64,000 bases of DNA, taken from the NCBI RefSeq assembly GCF_900115295.1, contig NZ_FOVZ01000001.1, positions 1,240,001-1,304,000 of the forward strand, written 5' to 3'. The stretch is from Sphingomonas sp. OK281. Lineage in GTDB: Bacteria > Pseudomonadota > Alphaproteobacteria > Sphingomonadales > Sphingomonadaceae. Below the pieces are notes generated by a model. The model had not been told where the DNA came from. It ran no database searches and was given only the letters and a program-made list of their open reading frames with translations. Both the position numbers and the translations under genes were made by a program. Shown piece after piece: positions 26,679 through 35,463 of the stretch; positions within the stretch are counted from its first letter, which is position 1, and the number at the start of each line of letters is the position of its first letter.

Positions 26679-29600
26679 ATGAAAAAGCTGGTTCTCGCAC
26701 TGGTCGTCACTGGCGCACTGACAGCGCGAGCGCACGCTGCAGACAAGCCGGAAATCGCGCCGGCACCGGCTTGGGTGAAGCCGCTCGCGATCCCGGCCGA
26801 TCGAGCCAAACCGGATGACGCGCCGGTCCATATTCTTCTGTCGGACCAGCAGATCTCGCTCGACCGCGGTCGCCAGACCGTTTTCACCGAAATCGCGCTC
26901 AAGATCCAAACGCCGCAGGGCCTGGCTGCGGGCAACATCTCCTTTCCCTGGCGGCCCGAAACCGACACGTTGACGATCCACAAGCTGGTGATACGGCGTG
27001 GCGATCAGATCATCGACGTGCTGGCAGCGGGCCAGACCTTCACTGTGGTGCGACGCGAACAGAATTTGGAGAGCGCGACCCTTGACGGGGTGTTGACCGC
27101 CAACATTCAGCCCGAAGGATTGCAGGTCGGCGACGTGGTCGATTTCGCCGCATCCGTCTCGTCGAGCGACCCGACGATGCAGGGACATGCCGAACAAATC
27201 GCCGCCGCATGGAACGGCTTTACGATCGGGCGGGCGCATGTCCGCCTGCGATGGCCGACCACACTGCCCATCCGCTTGCGTCAGGTGGGCGGGTTACCGG
27301 CGCTCAAACCGGTCAAGGCGGGCGGACTGGCGGGCGTCGAATTCACCATCGACGATGTCCAGCCTATCCAGCCCCCCAAGGGTGCGCCGGTTCGTTTTGC
27401 GCTTGGACGAATGATCGAGGCCACGGATTTCGGTTCCTGGGCAGATCTCGGCACGCTGATGGCACCGCTGTATGACAAGGCGGCAACATTGCCTGCGCAA
27501 GGTTTGCTTCGCGCCGAGTCGGAACGGATCATCAAGGCTTCGCCAGACGCCAAGACCCGCACGGAAGCTGCACTTGCACTGGTGCAGGACCGCGTACGCT
27601 ACGTCGCTCTGATGATGGGCATGGGTGGCTATGTCCCAGCCGATGCCGCGTTGACCTGGTCGCGTCGCTTTGGCGATTGCAAGGGTAAGACGGTGCTACT
27701 GCTCGCACTGCTCCGTGCGATGGACATCGAGGCCGAACCGGTGATGGTCAATGCGCTGGTCGGCGACGGGATGGACGCACGGCTTCCCATGGTCGGACTG
27801 TTCAACCATGTCCTCGTCCGCGCAACGATCGGAGCACGTGTTTACTGGCTCGACGGAACGCGGACCGGCGACACCAGCCTGGATCGCCTCACGGTGCCGA
27901 CTTTCGGCTGGGGCTTACCATTACGCGCGAGCGGTGCGACGTTAATCCGAATGCTCCCGGCCCCTGCAGATACGCCGATACGCGATACCACGATCCGTAT
28001 CGACGCGACCTCGGGATTGACGAGCGCCGCGCCAGCTACAGTCGAGACGATCGTACGGGGCGACGATTCCATCCAGTTGCGGGCCAACCTCGCCAATTTC
28101 GTCGGCGTTGCGCGCGACAACGCATTGCGGGAATATTGGAAAAATCAGTACAGCTTCATCGAGATCAAAGCCGTTGGCGCGACCTATGATGCGACAAAGG
28201 GCGAGCAGCGACTGACGATGACCGGCACCGCCAAGATGGACTGGGCGGGCGACAATTACGAGACGGACGGAACGCGCGTTGGGTATCGAGCAGACTTCAG
28301 CCGGGACGCAGGCACCGACAAGAACGCGCCCTTCGCCGTCCCCTACCCCTATTTCGAACGGACGCGCGAAACCATCCTGCTGCCCCGAGGACAAGGCGAC
28401 TTCCGCGTCAGCACGGCGACGGAGATCGACCAGATCACCGGCGGCGTGCACTACAAGCGGCACGCGACGATCCAGAACAACGTATACGCTATCGAGAAGA
28501 CCGAGCGCAGCACTGTGCCGGAAATTCCCGCCGATGCAGCCCCTGCCGCGCAAATTGCTCTCAGGGCGCTTTTCGAAAAGGCTGCGCGTGTAGAAAAGCC
28601 GATGGGGTATGCGACTACCGACGCCGACCTCGCGGCGGCTCGTGCAGACGAACCAACCACGTCCGGAGACTATGTCTCCCGTGCGCTGGTTTTTCTTGGG
28701 CGTGGCATGCGCGCCGAAGCACTGAAAGATTATGACAAGGCGACGGCGTTGGACCCGACGAACGTCTACGCTTGGGCAAATCGCGCGATAACGCGCGTTC
28801 AGGCCGGCGACTACGCAGGCGCCCGCGCGGATTTCGCCAAGTCCGATGCAATCAACCCCCGGTTTGGTCAGACATTCATCGCACGTGGTATGCTCGCCGA
28901 CGTGGAAAACAGACCGGCGGATGCGGTCGCGGCCTACACGTCCGCCCTAAAGAGCGAGCCAGGCGACGATTATTCCTTGGACCATCGCGCCGCTGCCTAT
29001 GCTCGGCTGGGCGACGTGGACCACGCAATCGCAGACATGACCGCTCGGGTAGAGGCCCTGCCCGACAATCCCTATGTTCTGACCCGTCGAGCGAACTACG
29101 AAGCCGAAATGGGCCGCTCGACAGTTGCGGAATCGGACTATGCGCGCGCGCTGGCAATCAAGTCCGATCCAACGATCTATCTTGACCGTGCGCGTCACAG
29201 AGGTGTCCGCGATCCGAAAGGGCGGCAGGCGGACATCGCTGCCGCATTTAGCCTTGAGCCTGCGGATGCCGGTGTTTTGATCGCCAGCGGCGAATTGGCT
29301 GCCGGTGATGGAGACTTCGCCAAAGCGAGCAAGTTTTATACCCAAGCGATCGCGAGGGCGCCTGAGAACGTCGCGATTCTGATAGCCCGAGGGATCGTAT
29401 TTGCGCGCTCGGGCGACATGGCCGCAGCCGACCGTGATTTCGCCGCGGCGAGGACAAGAAAGAATGTCGCCGAGGCCATCAACGAACTCTGCTGGCAAAA
29501 GGCGACGAGCGGAATCATGCTTGAATCTGCGTTGAAAGACTGCACGGAACTGCTTGCCAAGGCGCCTAACGAGGCCAGCTATCTCGACAGCGATGGCTTC

Positions 29601-29825
29601 GTGTTGCTCCGGTTGGGACGTCTGGACGAAGCCATTTCCGTCTATAGTAGAACGCTAGCCCTCAATCCCTATCTGCCCACGTCGTTATTTGGTCGCGGCA
29701 TCGCTTATGCGCAAAAAGGCGACGAGGTCCGCGCGAAAGCGGACCTTGCGGCCGCTGAACGAATCACCGCATCTGTCCGAGCCGATTTCGTTGGCTACGG
29801 GGTAACTCCACCCGAGGGGTGGTAA
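26679..29825 (+). CDS. DUF3857-transglutaminase protein with C-terminal tetratricopeptide repeats
   Basis: A 1048-residue exported protein with a clean signal peptide (MKKLVLALVVTGALTARAHA). DUF3857 spans about 40-250. The transglutaminase-like core has Cys334 in RFGDCKGKT, His377 in FNHVLV and Asp392 in WLDGTR, a complete triad. A beta domain follows to about residue 630. The C-terminal third is classic TPR, for example YDKATALDPTNVYAWANRAI and YTSALKSEPGDDYSLDHRAA repeated about every 34 residues. The TPR part suggests a periplasmic partner. It is a paralogue of the 21909-25427 gene on the other side of DUF1275. The inverted repeat immediately before the start is the likely control point. 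Confidence 0.9.
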   Translation: MKKLVLALVVTGALTARAHAADKPEIAPAPAWVKPLAIPADRAKPDDAPVHILLSDQQISLDRGRQTVFTEIALKIQTPQGLAAGNISFPWRPETDTLTIHKLVIRRGDQIIDVLAAGQTFTVVRREQNLESATLDGVLTANIQPEGLQVGDVVDFAASVSSSDPTMQGHAEQIAAAWNGFTIGRAHVRLRWPTTLPIRLRQVGGLPALKPVKAGGLAGVEFTIDDVQPIQPPKGAPVRFALGRMIEATDFGSWADLGTLMAPLYDKAATLPAQGLLRAESERIIKASPDAKTRTEAALALVQDRVRYVALMMGMGGYVPADAALTWSRRFGDCKGKTVLLLALLRAMDIEAEPVMVNALVGDGMDARLPMVGLFNHVLVRATIGARVYWLDGTRTGDTSLDRLTVPTFGWGLPLRASGATLIRMLPAPADTPIRDTTIRIDATSGLTSAAPATVETIVRGDDSIQLRANLANFVGVARDNALREYWKNQYSFIEIKAVGATYDATKGEQRLTMTGTAKMDWAGDNYETDGTRVGYRADFSRDAGTDKNAPFAVPYPYFERTRETILLPRGQGDFRVSTATEIDQITGGVHYKRHATIQNNVYAIEKTERSTVPEIPADAAPAAQIALRALFEKAARVEKPMGYATTDADLAAARADEPTTSGDYVSRALVFLGRGMRAEALKDYDKATALDPTNVYAWANRAITRVQAGDYAGARADFAKSDAINPRFGQTFIARGMLADVENRPADAVAAYTSALKSEPGDDYSLDHRAAAYARLGDVDHAIADMTARVEALPDNPYVLTRRANYEAEMGRSTVAESDYARALAIKSDPTIYLDRARHRGVRDPKGRQADIAAAFSLEPADAGVLIASGELAAGDGDFAKASKFYTQAIARAPENVAILIARGIVFARSGDMAAADRDFAAARTRKNVAEAINELCWQKATSGIMLESALKDCTELLAKAPNEASYLDSDGFVLLRLGRLDEAISVYSRTLALNPYLPTSLFGRGIAYAQKGDEVRAKADLAAAERITASVRADFVGYGVTPPEGW

Positions 29826-30242
29826 CCCGTCTCCGCGCTATAATCAAAGTGTGCCGGGGCCAGCGGTATGCGATAACTACGGCCTGATCATTAGCGGCCA
29901 GATGCGACTATTCTGAGCGTAGTTCCAATTGACATCGCTGTAACAACTCCTCGAGCACGTTGGAGAGCAGATACCATGAGAACCCATTAAGTGACGTTCA
30001 TGCCCTTTGCCTCGCTTCCAAACTTCGGAACGCTGATTCATGTTCGCGATAAGACCGATTTTGCCGCCCGGATTTCCACTTGCGAATGTCTCAAAAAGAG
30101 TGGGAAGCGATCAGGCTGATTTCAGGAGACGAGTAGCGATGTTCGACGTTAGAACTTCAGCCTATCGCAAGACCTTCGCTGCTCATTTCAACTAAACTGT
30201 TATGTGACGCAGAATAAACTGCGCTTTTCCTTGAACCGATGG
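29826..30242. other. Intergenic stretch, nothing recognised
   Basis: No frame with protein-like composition and no strong inverted repeat was found. It separates the TPR-transglutaminase gene from the opposite-strand pseudogene. Confidence 0.5.
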
Positions 30243-31028
30243 CTATCGATCCGACGTGAAAGGTGCAGGCAAAACGCCAGACTCCGCCGTTTCGAGTAGC
30301 TGTCGAATAATGCCTGTCAGCGCCACTTTGCGCACTGCGGATGATCTGTTGCTGATACCCAACTGGATGAAAGCGTGTCTTGGCGAAGTAGTTGCCAGTG
30401 GGCGGTGGTCGACCGTCTCCCGTCGCCACAATCCGATCGATTTGTCGATTCAAAGCCAAGCCGTCCTGGAAGGCCATTCAGCCCTGCCGTCGATCAGCGC
30501 ACCGAAGGCCACAGCCCGAACCGAAGGCCGAGACGCGGTAACCGCGAGCTTTTGTAAATGTTCATCGAGCGCTGGTGTGCGAAGGACGTACCGCAGCGTC
30601 GACGCTTGCGGACTTGCCGTTTCAGTAGCCATTAGATTAGCCAGTTCCGCTGCCACATGGGTGCGACCGAAGACTTTGTCGTGGTCAACGCTTAGCCGCC
30701 TAGAGACCCGAGTAACTGACGGCTTATCGACTCCGCCCTCAACTCTTCAATAGCGAAAATTGGGCTGATGCATTCCCGCCCAAGCTTCCGGCCAGACCAT
30801 GAGTAAACGCTCAGTCTCGCAGATGTTGCTACCCGACTTCAGTTGCCCGTTCATGTCGGGCACCGAGCCCTGAGACAGCTTAGCGACTGGAATGCCCGAG
30901 CAGGTTGAGCATTGGAACAACCAGGCCTGGATCGCTACGTCCCCTCGTTCCTTGCCACGATTACCGCCACCACGCTTCCGCGATCGGTTGCGAGCGAAGG
31001 AACGCTGGCCCACAAGCACGACGTTCAA
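30243..31028 (-). pseudogene. Remnant of an unrecognised, probably HEAT-like protein, broken by in-frame TGA codons
   Basis: Three consecutive protein-like segments lie in one frame on the minus strand. The first ends ERLLMVWPEAWAGMHQPNFR Y (TGA 30747-30749). The second runs KPSVTRVSRRLSVDHDKVFG, VAAELANLMATE, SRPSVRAVAFGALIDGRAEW (TGA 30450-30452). The third runs IDKSIGLWRRETV to SSAVRKVALTGIIRQLLETA (TAG 30243-30245). The VRAVAF and VRKVAL helices repeat in HEAT-like fashion. All breaks are single stops without a frame change, which points to point-mutation decay rather than rearrangement. The first 40 or so codons (above about 30900) look random, so the 5' limit is uncertain. No name can be given with confidence. 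Confidence 0.55.
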
Positions 31029-31047
31029 CGTGGCTACGGAGTTGAAA

Positions 31048-32700
31048 ATGGATCCTTCGCGAAGGGATACCCTGGCGCTAGGCCTCGCATCTGCCGCCGG
31101 ATTGGCGACGCCGGACGAAGCTAAGCGATCCGCTGCCGCGGAGGGGCGATCACGGCCAGTTACCGAGGTTGCAAAACAATCCCGTGCGGGGCCTGACGGG
31201 CAACGTCGAGCGGATCTCCGGAACGGTCGTTACGTGAACCCCGTACTGTCAGGCGATCGCCCCGATCCCAACATCTTGAAGGACGGTGAGGATTATTGGG
31301 CGACATTTTCGTCGTTCGATTATTATCCTGGAGTCATCGTCTGGCACTCCCACGATCTCGTCAACTGGGCGCCGGTCGGTGCCGCTCTGAGCAAACCGCT
31401 CGGATCGGTGTGGGCGCTGGATATCGCCAAGCACCACGGGCGCTATGTCATCTACATCCCGATCTTCAACGCGACCGATCCGACCTTCGCGGCAGGCCCT
31501 CAGATTCCGTGCAAGATCTTCGTCGTCCACGCCGAGACCATGCGCGGACCATGGAGCGATCCCGTCGATATGGGCATCAAGGGCTATATCGATCCCGGCC
31601 ATGCCGTCGGCGAAGACGGCAAGCGCTATCTCTTCCTGAACGGCGGCGCACGCGTCCGGATCAGCGACGACGGCTTGCGCCGCGACGGGCCTGTCGAACA
31701 GGTCTATGACGGCTGGCCCATACCCACGGACTGGATCATCGAAGCGCCCGCGCTCGAAGGGCCGAAGGTCCTGTTGCGCAACAGCTGGTATTATCTGTTC
31801 TCGGGACAGGGCGGCACCGCCGGACCACCGACCAGCCACATGGTAATCGTCGCCCGATCACGCTCGATACATGGCCCGTGGACGAACGATCCTCGCAATC
31901 CTCTCGTCCGCACGGCCAATGCCGCGGAGCCGTGGTGGTCGCGGGGGCATGCCACTCCGGTGCAGGGGCCCTCGGGCGGATGGTGGCTGGCCTATCACGG
32001 CTATGAAAACGGGTACCGCACGCTCGGGCGGCAGATGTTGCTGGAGCCGTTCGTCTGGGATGCCGATGGCTGGCCACGCGCGACGGGTGGCGACTTGTCG
32101 ACATCGCTGCCAACGCCCCGCGGCGGGCGCGATGGCGGTTCGGGCATGAGTCTGTCGGGCCCGTTCGTGCCCGGCGATCTCGGTCGGCGCCTGGCATTTT
32201 TCTCACCCCAGCCGGACTATCTGGAGCGTGTTCGGATCGCCGCCGGTGAGTTGACCTTGAACGGGCAAGGCGATGGCCCGGCCACGTCGTCGCCGCTGGC
32301 ATTTATCGCCGGCGACCATGCATACGAGGTGACGATCGACATCGAACTGCGCGGCGCCGCCCAGGGCGGCCTTCTGTTGTTTTACGACGGCAAGCTCTTC
32401 GCTGGGCTGGGTGCGGACGAGGCCAGGCTGCACACCTACAAGGTCGGCCGCGAGCCGGGGTATCCGCCGGCGGGACCCGCCGAAGGCCGGCAGATGTCGA
32501 TGCGGGTCATCAACGACGACAATGTCGCCACCTTCTACGTCCGCTCGGGGAGCAAGCCCTGGCGCAAGGTCGTCTCTTACGAGGTGTCCGGCTACAATCA
32601 CAACATGGCCGATGGCTTCATCAGCCTCCGCCCCGCGCTGTTCGCCTCGGGTTCGGGCGACGTCACCTTCCGGCGGCTGACGTATCACACACGCGGGTAG
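31048..32700 (+). CDS. Glycoside hydrolase family 43 (xylosidase/arabinofuranosidase type)
   Basis: Start ATG 31048 has GGAG six bases upstream and begins MDPSRRDTLALGLASAAGLA, a twin-arginine-like signal, so a periplasmic or outer location is likely. The five-bladed propeller (about 60-365) shows Asp73 in RPDPN (general base), Asp182 in IDPG (pKa modulator) and Glu232 in IIEAP (general acid), the GH43 triad. From about 390 a beta-sandwich module resembling the GH43 C-terminal domain follows (AYEVTIDIELRG, GLLLFYDGKLFAGLG). It removes xylose or arabinose units from hemicellulose side chains; the exact specificity is not readable. No transporter or regulator of sugar use adjoins, which is unusual for a xylan locus. 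Confidence 0.9.
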   Translation: MDPSRRDTLALGLASAAGLATPDEAKRSAAAEGRSRPVTEVAKQSRAGPDGQRRADLRNGRYVNPVLSGDRPDPNILKDGEDYWATFSSFDYYPGVIVWHSHDLVNWAPVGAALSKPLGSVWALDIAKHHGRYVIYIPIFNATDPTFAAGPQIPCKIFVVHAETMRGPWSDPVDMGIKGYIDPGHAVGEDGKRYLFLNGGARVRISDDGLRRDGPVEQVYDGWPIPTDWIIEAPALEGPKVLLRNSWYYLFSGQGGTAGPPTSHMVIVARSRSIHGPWTNDPRNPLVRTANAAEPWWSRGHATPVQGPSGGWWLAYHGYENGYRTLGRQMLLEPFVWDADGWPRATGGDLSTSLPTPRGGRDGGSGMSLSGPFVPGDLGRRLAFFSPQPDYLERVRIAAGELTLNGQGDGPATSSPLAFIAGDHAYEVTIDIELRGAAQGGLLLFYDGKLFAGLGADEARLHTYKVGREPGYPPAGPAEGRQMSMRVINDDNVATFYVRSGSKPWRKVVSYEVSGYNHNMADGFISLRPALFASGSGDVTFRRLTYHTRG

Positions 32701-32709
32701 CTCGCAGAC

Positions 32710-32738
32710 GCTCCCCACCGCGACCGGCGGCGGGGAGC
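32710..32738. terminator. Bidirectional terminator between GH43 and FAD monooxygenase genes
   Basis: GCTCCCC and GGGGAGC pair perfectly, extended inward by CCGC / GCGG after one mismatch, with a short loop. It lies nine bases after the GH43 stop and 17 before the opposing stop, so it can serve both convergent genes. Confidence 0.6.
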
Positions 32739-32754
32739 GAGTTGCGGTGTTCGA

Positions 32755-34236
32755 TCACGATCGATGAGGAGGCAGGACCTGGGCGAGATAGCGGGTGATG
32801 GCGTCTGTTTCGTCAGCGCTGAAGCGCCCCCCGACATAGCCGTCCGGACGAATGAGACGTCGTTCGCCGGTCGCCAGGCCCAGTTGGCCGTTGCCGTTCA
32901 GGAGTTGTCCTTCCCGACCGATCGTCACGACGTTCAGTCCGGGACGGGCTGGCTCGTCCGCATTGCCGGCGGCCAGCATCGTCCAGTGCGGCCCGGCGAG
33001 CAGATCGTACAGGCGGCGCGGCTGCCCGGCAGCACCCTGCAGAACCGCGTCGGGCATACGGTCGCCCGGCTGGATACCGTCCGCGAGCTTGGTTCTGAAG
33101 GCAAGCGATGATCCACGATAGCCGAGATCGAGCTGCCGCACGTCCCGTCCGCGACGCATGTCGCCATGCTTCGCCTTGTCCAGCAACCCTGTCGCCAGTC
33201 CCAGCATAGCTGCGGCGATAGGTCGGCGCTCCTCTTCGTACGTATCGAGCAGCGTCTCCGGGGCGCCCGCCAGCACCGCTGCCAGTTTCCACCCCAGATT
33301 ATAGGCATCCTGCACACTGGTGTTGAGGCCCTGCCCGCCCGTCGGCGGATGGATATGCGCGGCGTCGCCGACGAGGAATATGTTGCCGACCCGGTATCGC
33401 TCGGCGAGCCGTGCATTCATCGCATAGGCCGATGCCCAGTGGACGGCGCGTACGCGGATGGCTGGCGTAGGAAGCCGTTCGTCGATGAATGCCTGCACGC
33501 CCGCGACGGACAGGTCGACGTCACCATCGAGCGCGATCGGTGCCTGCAACTGGAACACGTCGCCATGGGGCAAGGGGCAGAAGGATATCTGTCGCGCCAT
33601 GTCACCTTCGTTGAAGCGATGCCACACGTCGCGGCCAAGGCCATCGATCTCGATATCGGCGACAATGGCCCGGACGCCGAGCGTCTTTCCCGGAAACTCG
33701 ACGGCCAATGCCCTGCGGATGAATGAGCGACCACCGTCCGCGCCGATAAGATACTGACAGCGGATAGTCTGCCTACCCTCCAAGCCAGCGACGCCCGCGA
33801 CGATCCCGCCTCCGTCATCGACGACGCTCACCAAGCCTACGCCATACTCGACCCGGCCGCCTAGCTCGACGAGCCGGTCTCGGAGCACCGCTTCCGTACG
33901 GAACTGCGGCACCAGCAGCGGCATCCCATAGGGCTCGGCATCCGTCATCGGGACGTTGCTGAACTCTTGGACATCCTTGAAGCCTCCGTCGATCCCGTAG
34001 ACGCGCTGCGTCGGATATGGACTGCCAACCGCAGCGATCCGGTCGACGATGCCAAGGTCTTCGAACACTTCCAGCGTACGCGGTTGGATGCCCTTGCCCC
34101 GCGAGCCTTGAAACGGACCGTCCAGCCTGTCGATCAGACGGAACGTCACGCCCCGACGTGCCAGATCAACCGCCAGCGTGAGGCCGGCAGCGCCCGCACC
34201 CACGATCAGGACATCGACGTTCGGGTCAGATTGCAT
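32755..34236 (-). CDS. FAD-dependent phenol-hydroxylase-type monooxygenase
   Basis: A 493-residue class A flavoprotein hydroxylase (PheA/TfdB/MhpA-like). It has VLIVGAGAAGLTLAVDLARR at the N-terminus, LIGADGGRSFIRRAL (DG motif) near residue 165, and VGDAAHIHPPTGGQGLN near 280. About 95 C-terminal residues (LAGPHWTMLAAGNADEPARP, VTIGREG) form the thioredoxin-like domain of the larger members. It ortho-hydroxylates a phenolic or related aromatic using NAD(P)H and oxygen; the substrate is unknown. Rifampicin-type monooxygenases share this fold, so drug inactivation is an alternative. It is divergent from a MarR gene with a palindromic operator between them. Confidence 0.9.
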   Translation of the reverse strand: MQSDPNVDVLIVGAGAAGLTLAVDLARRGVTFRLIDRLDGPFQGSRGKGIQPRTLEVFEDLGIVDRIAAVGSPYPTQRVYGIDGGFKDVQEFSNVPMTDAEPYGMPLLVPQFRTEAVLRDRLVELGGRVEYGVGLVSVVDDGGGIVAGVAGLEGRQTIRCQYLIGADGGRSFIRRALAVEFPGKTLGVRAIVADIEIDGLGRDVWHRFNEGDMARQISFCPLPHGDVFQLQAPIALDGDVDLSVAGVQAFIDERLPTPAIRVRAVHWASAYAMNARLAERYRVGNIFLVGDAAHIHPPTGGQGLNTSVQDAYNLGWKLAAVLAGAPETLLDTYEEERRPIAAAMLGLATGLLDKAKHGDMRRGRDVRQLDLGYRGSSLAFRTKLADGIQPGDRMPDAVLQGAAGQPRRLYDLLAGPHWTMLAAGNADEPARPGLNVVTIGREGQLLNGNGQLGLATGERRLIRPDGYVGGRFSADETDAITRYLAQVLPPHRS

Positions 34237-34247
34237 CGTCAGCTCCT

Positions 34248-34311
34248 ATGTGTATTTTGCATATATCACTAGGGAGTCGGAGCGTGTCAACAAACAAAGT
34301 GCATAATGCAC
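34248..34311. promoter_or_regulatory. Paired MarR operator candidates
   Basis: Two related sites: ATGTGTATTTTGCATAT (34248-34264, imperfect, next to the monooxygenase start) and GTGCATAATGCAC (34299-34311, perfect 6-bp arms around one base, just inside the MarR coding start). Spacing and symmetry fit a dimeric MarR protein shutting off both directions. Confidence 0.65.
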
Positions 34312-34775
34312 ATATAATTGAGAATTTGCCATCGTTGCATCGTGCGTTGATGGAGATCGTCAGTGTCATCAATCGGCCTGAGCAGGATGCGGTGATGCTC
34401 GATGCGGCAGGCCTTAGCCTCGAGCGCGCGCTGTTCCCGCTCATAGTGATGGTCGAGCGCCTGGGACCGATTGGGGTCGTCGATCTCGCAAGCAGGGTCG
34501 GGCGTGATTACACCACGGTCAGTCGCCAGATCGCCCGGCTGGAAGAACTCGGTCTCGTCACGAGGCACTCTGGCGCGACCGACCGCCGCGTGAAGGAAGC
34601 TCGAATCACACTGCAGGGGAAATGCGCGACGGACGCAGTCGACCGCGCGCGGGAGACAATGGCGCTCGCGCTGTTTGAGGATTGGAGTCGCGAAGAATTC
34701 GACGATTTAACGAAGCTCTTGGAGAAACTGGCGCAAGGTCTGGTTGCGAAGCCCGCGTCGTCCCCACCCAATTGA
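34284..34775 (+). CDS. MarR family transcriptional regulator
   Basis: A 163-residue winged-helix regulator. GTG 34284 is preferred over the upstream ATG 34248, because AGGGAG precedes it and the upstream start would lie inside the first operator. The wHTH core reads IGVVDLASRVGRDYTTVSRQ, IARLEELGLVTRHSGATDRR, EARITL, the typical MarR recognition helix and wing. Flanking helices form the dimer. It most likely represses the divergent FAD monooxygenase and itself, and releases on binding a phenolic ligand (family knowledge plus context). Confidence 0.9.
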   Translation: MSTNKVHNAHIIENLPSLHRALMEIVSVINRPEQDAVMLDAAGLSLERALFPLIVMVERLGPIGVVDLASRVGRDYTTVSRQIARLEELGLVTRHSGATDRRVKEARITLQGKCATDAVDRARETMALALFEDWSREEFDDLTKLLEKLAQGLVAKPASSPPN

Positions 34776-35224
34776 GGTTCTAGCCGCTCTTCCGATCCTC
34801 GCGTTCCGAGCATTTTCTGACAAAGGCAAACAATACCACGCAAATCTCGTCATCGGAGCCAAGGCTGCGAGTAACGCCCTCGACGAACCTGGCATAGAGA
34901 CACTTCGCATCTCGGCGAACACCCTCAAATACAACATTTTTTAGCGCGGGTCTGACCTTTACGCGTTGCGTTCGGACCTTTTCGAATGCCCGTTCAAACC
35001 GACGGCGGTTCATCCTGTCACAGGCAAGCCATGGATCTTGATTTGATTAGGTGGAGCCGATCACGTCATCGACGAGTTATTCGCCGTCGGCATCACGATA
35101 TTTTGATTGAGCTCGCGTCCCCGAATCAATTAACCAGCGCCTCCGCACGGTATAACACCAGGAAATTGCCTTTTCTGTGTGACCCCCGCGCCAGCGCGCG
35201 GACGTCGTCGCGCCGCCGTACGTC
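34776..35224. other. Intergenic stretch, no gene seen
   Basis: No convincing coding frame on either strand. The minus strand may hold further debris of the truncated SDR that begins at 35405, but homology is lost by about 35225. Confidence 0.4.
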
Positions 35225-35405
35225 GACGGAGCGATGCGCCGCTGATCCCCCTGCCCGGTAATCTCCCCGATCAGGCCACGGAGCCGGTCTTCGTTCCGGG
35301 CACCCAGCGCTACCCTCGCGCCCCGCTCCGCAAGGTAGGGGAGGAAGCCTCTCCCATCCCGCCGCTCGCCCCCGCGATTGCCACGACCGCGCCGTCGATC
35401 TGCAT
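35225..35405 (-). pseudogene. N-terminal stub of a second short-chain dehydrogenase
   Basis: ATG 35405 has an excellent ribosome site (GAGGAG) and encodes MQIDGAVVAIAGASGGMGEA, a typical SDR start with the cofactor loop GASGGMG. A one-base shift near 35348 moves homology to the next frame, where FLPYLAERGARVALGARNED and RLRGLIGEITGQGD continue the Rossmann fold. It then ends: the remaining 200 or so residues, including the YxxxK site, are missing. It begins 58 bases after the stop of the intact SDR upstream on the same strand, so it was the second gene of that operon. Confidence 0.75.
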
Positions 35406-35463
35406 CGGCTTCTCCTCATCAGATGCATGGGACCGAGGCCCGCAAAAATGTCGATCGTCTTCT

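Noticed and set aside
30243-31028. TGA readthrough or selenocysteine in the broken minus-strand gene
   Set aside because: No selenocysteine element or redox context was seen and a third stop ends the frame; point-mutation decay is simpler. It is kept only as something to check.
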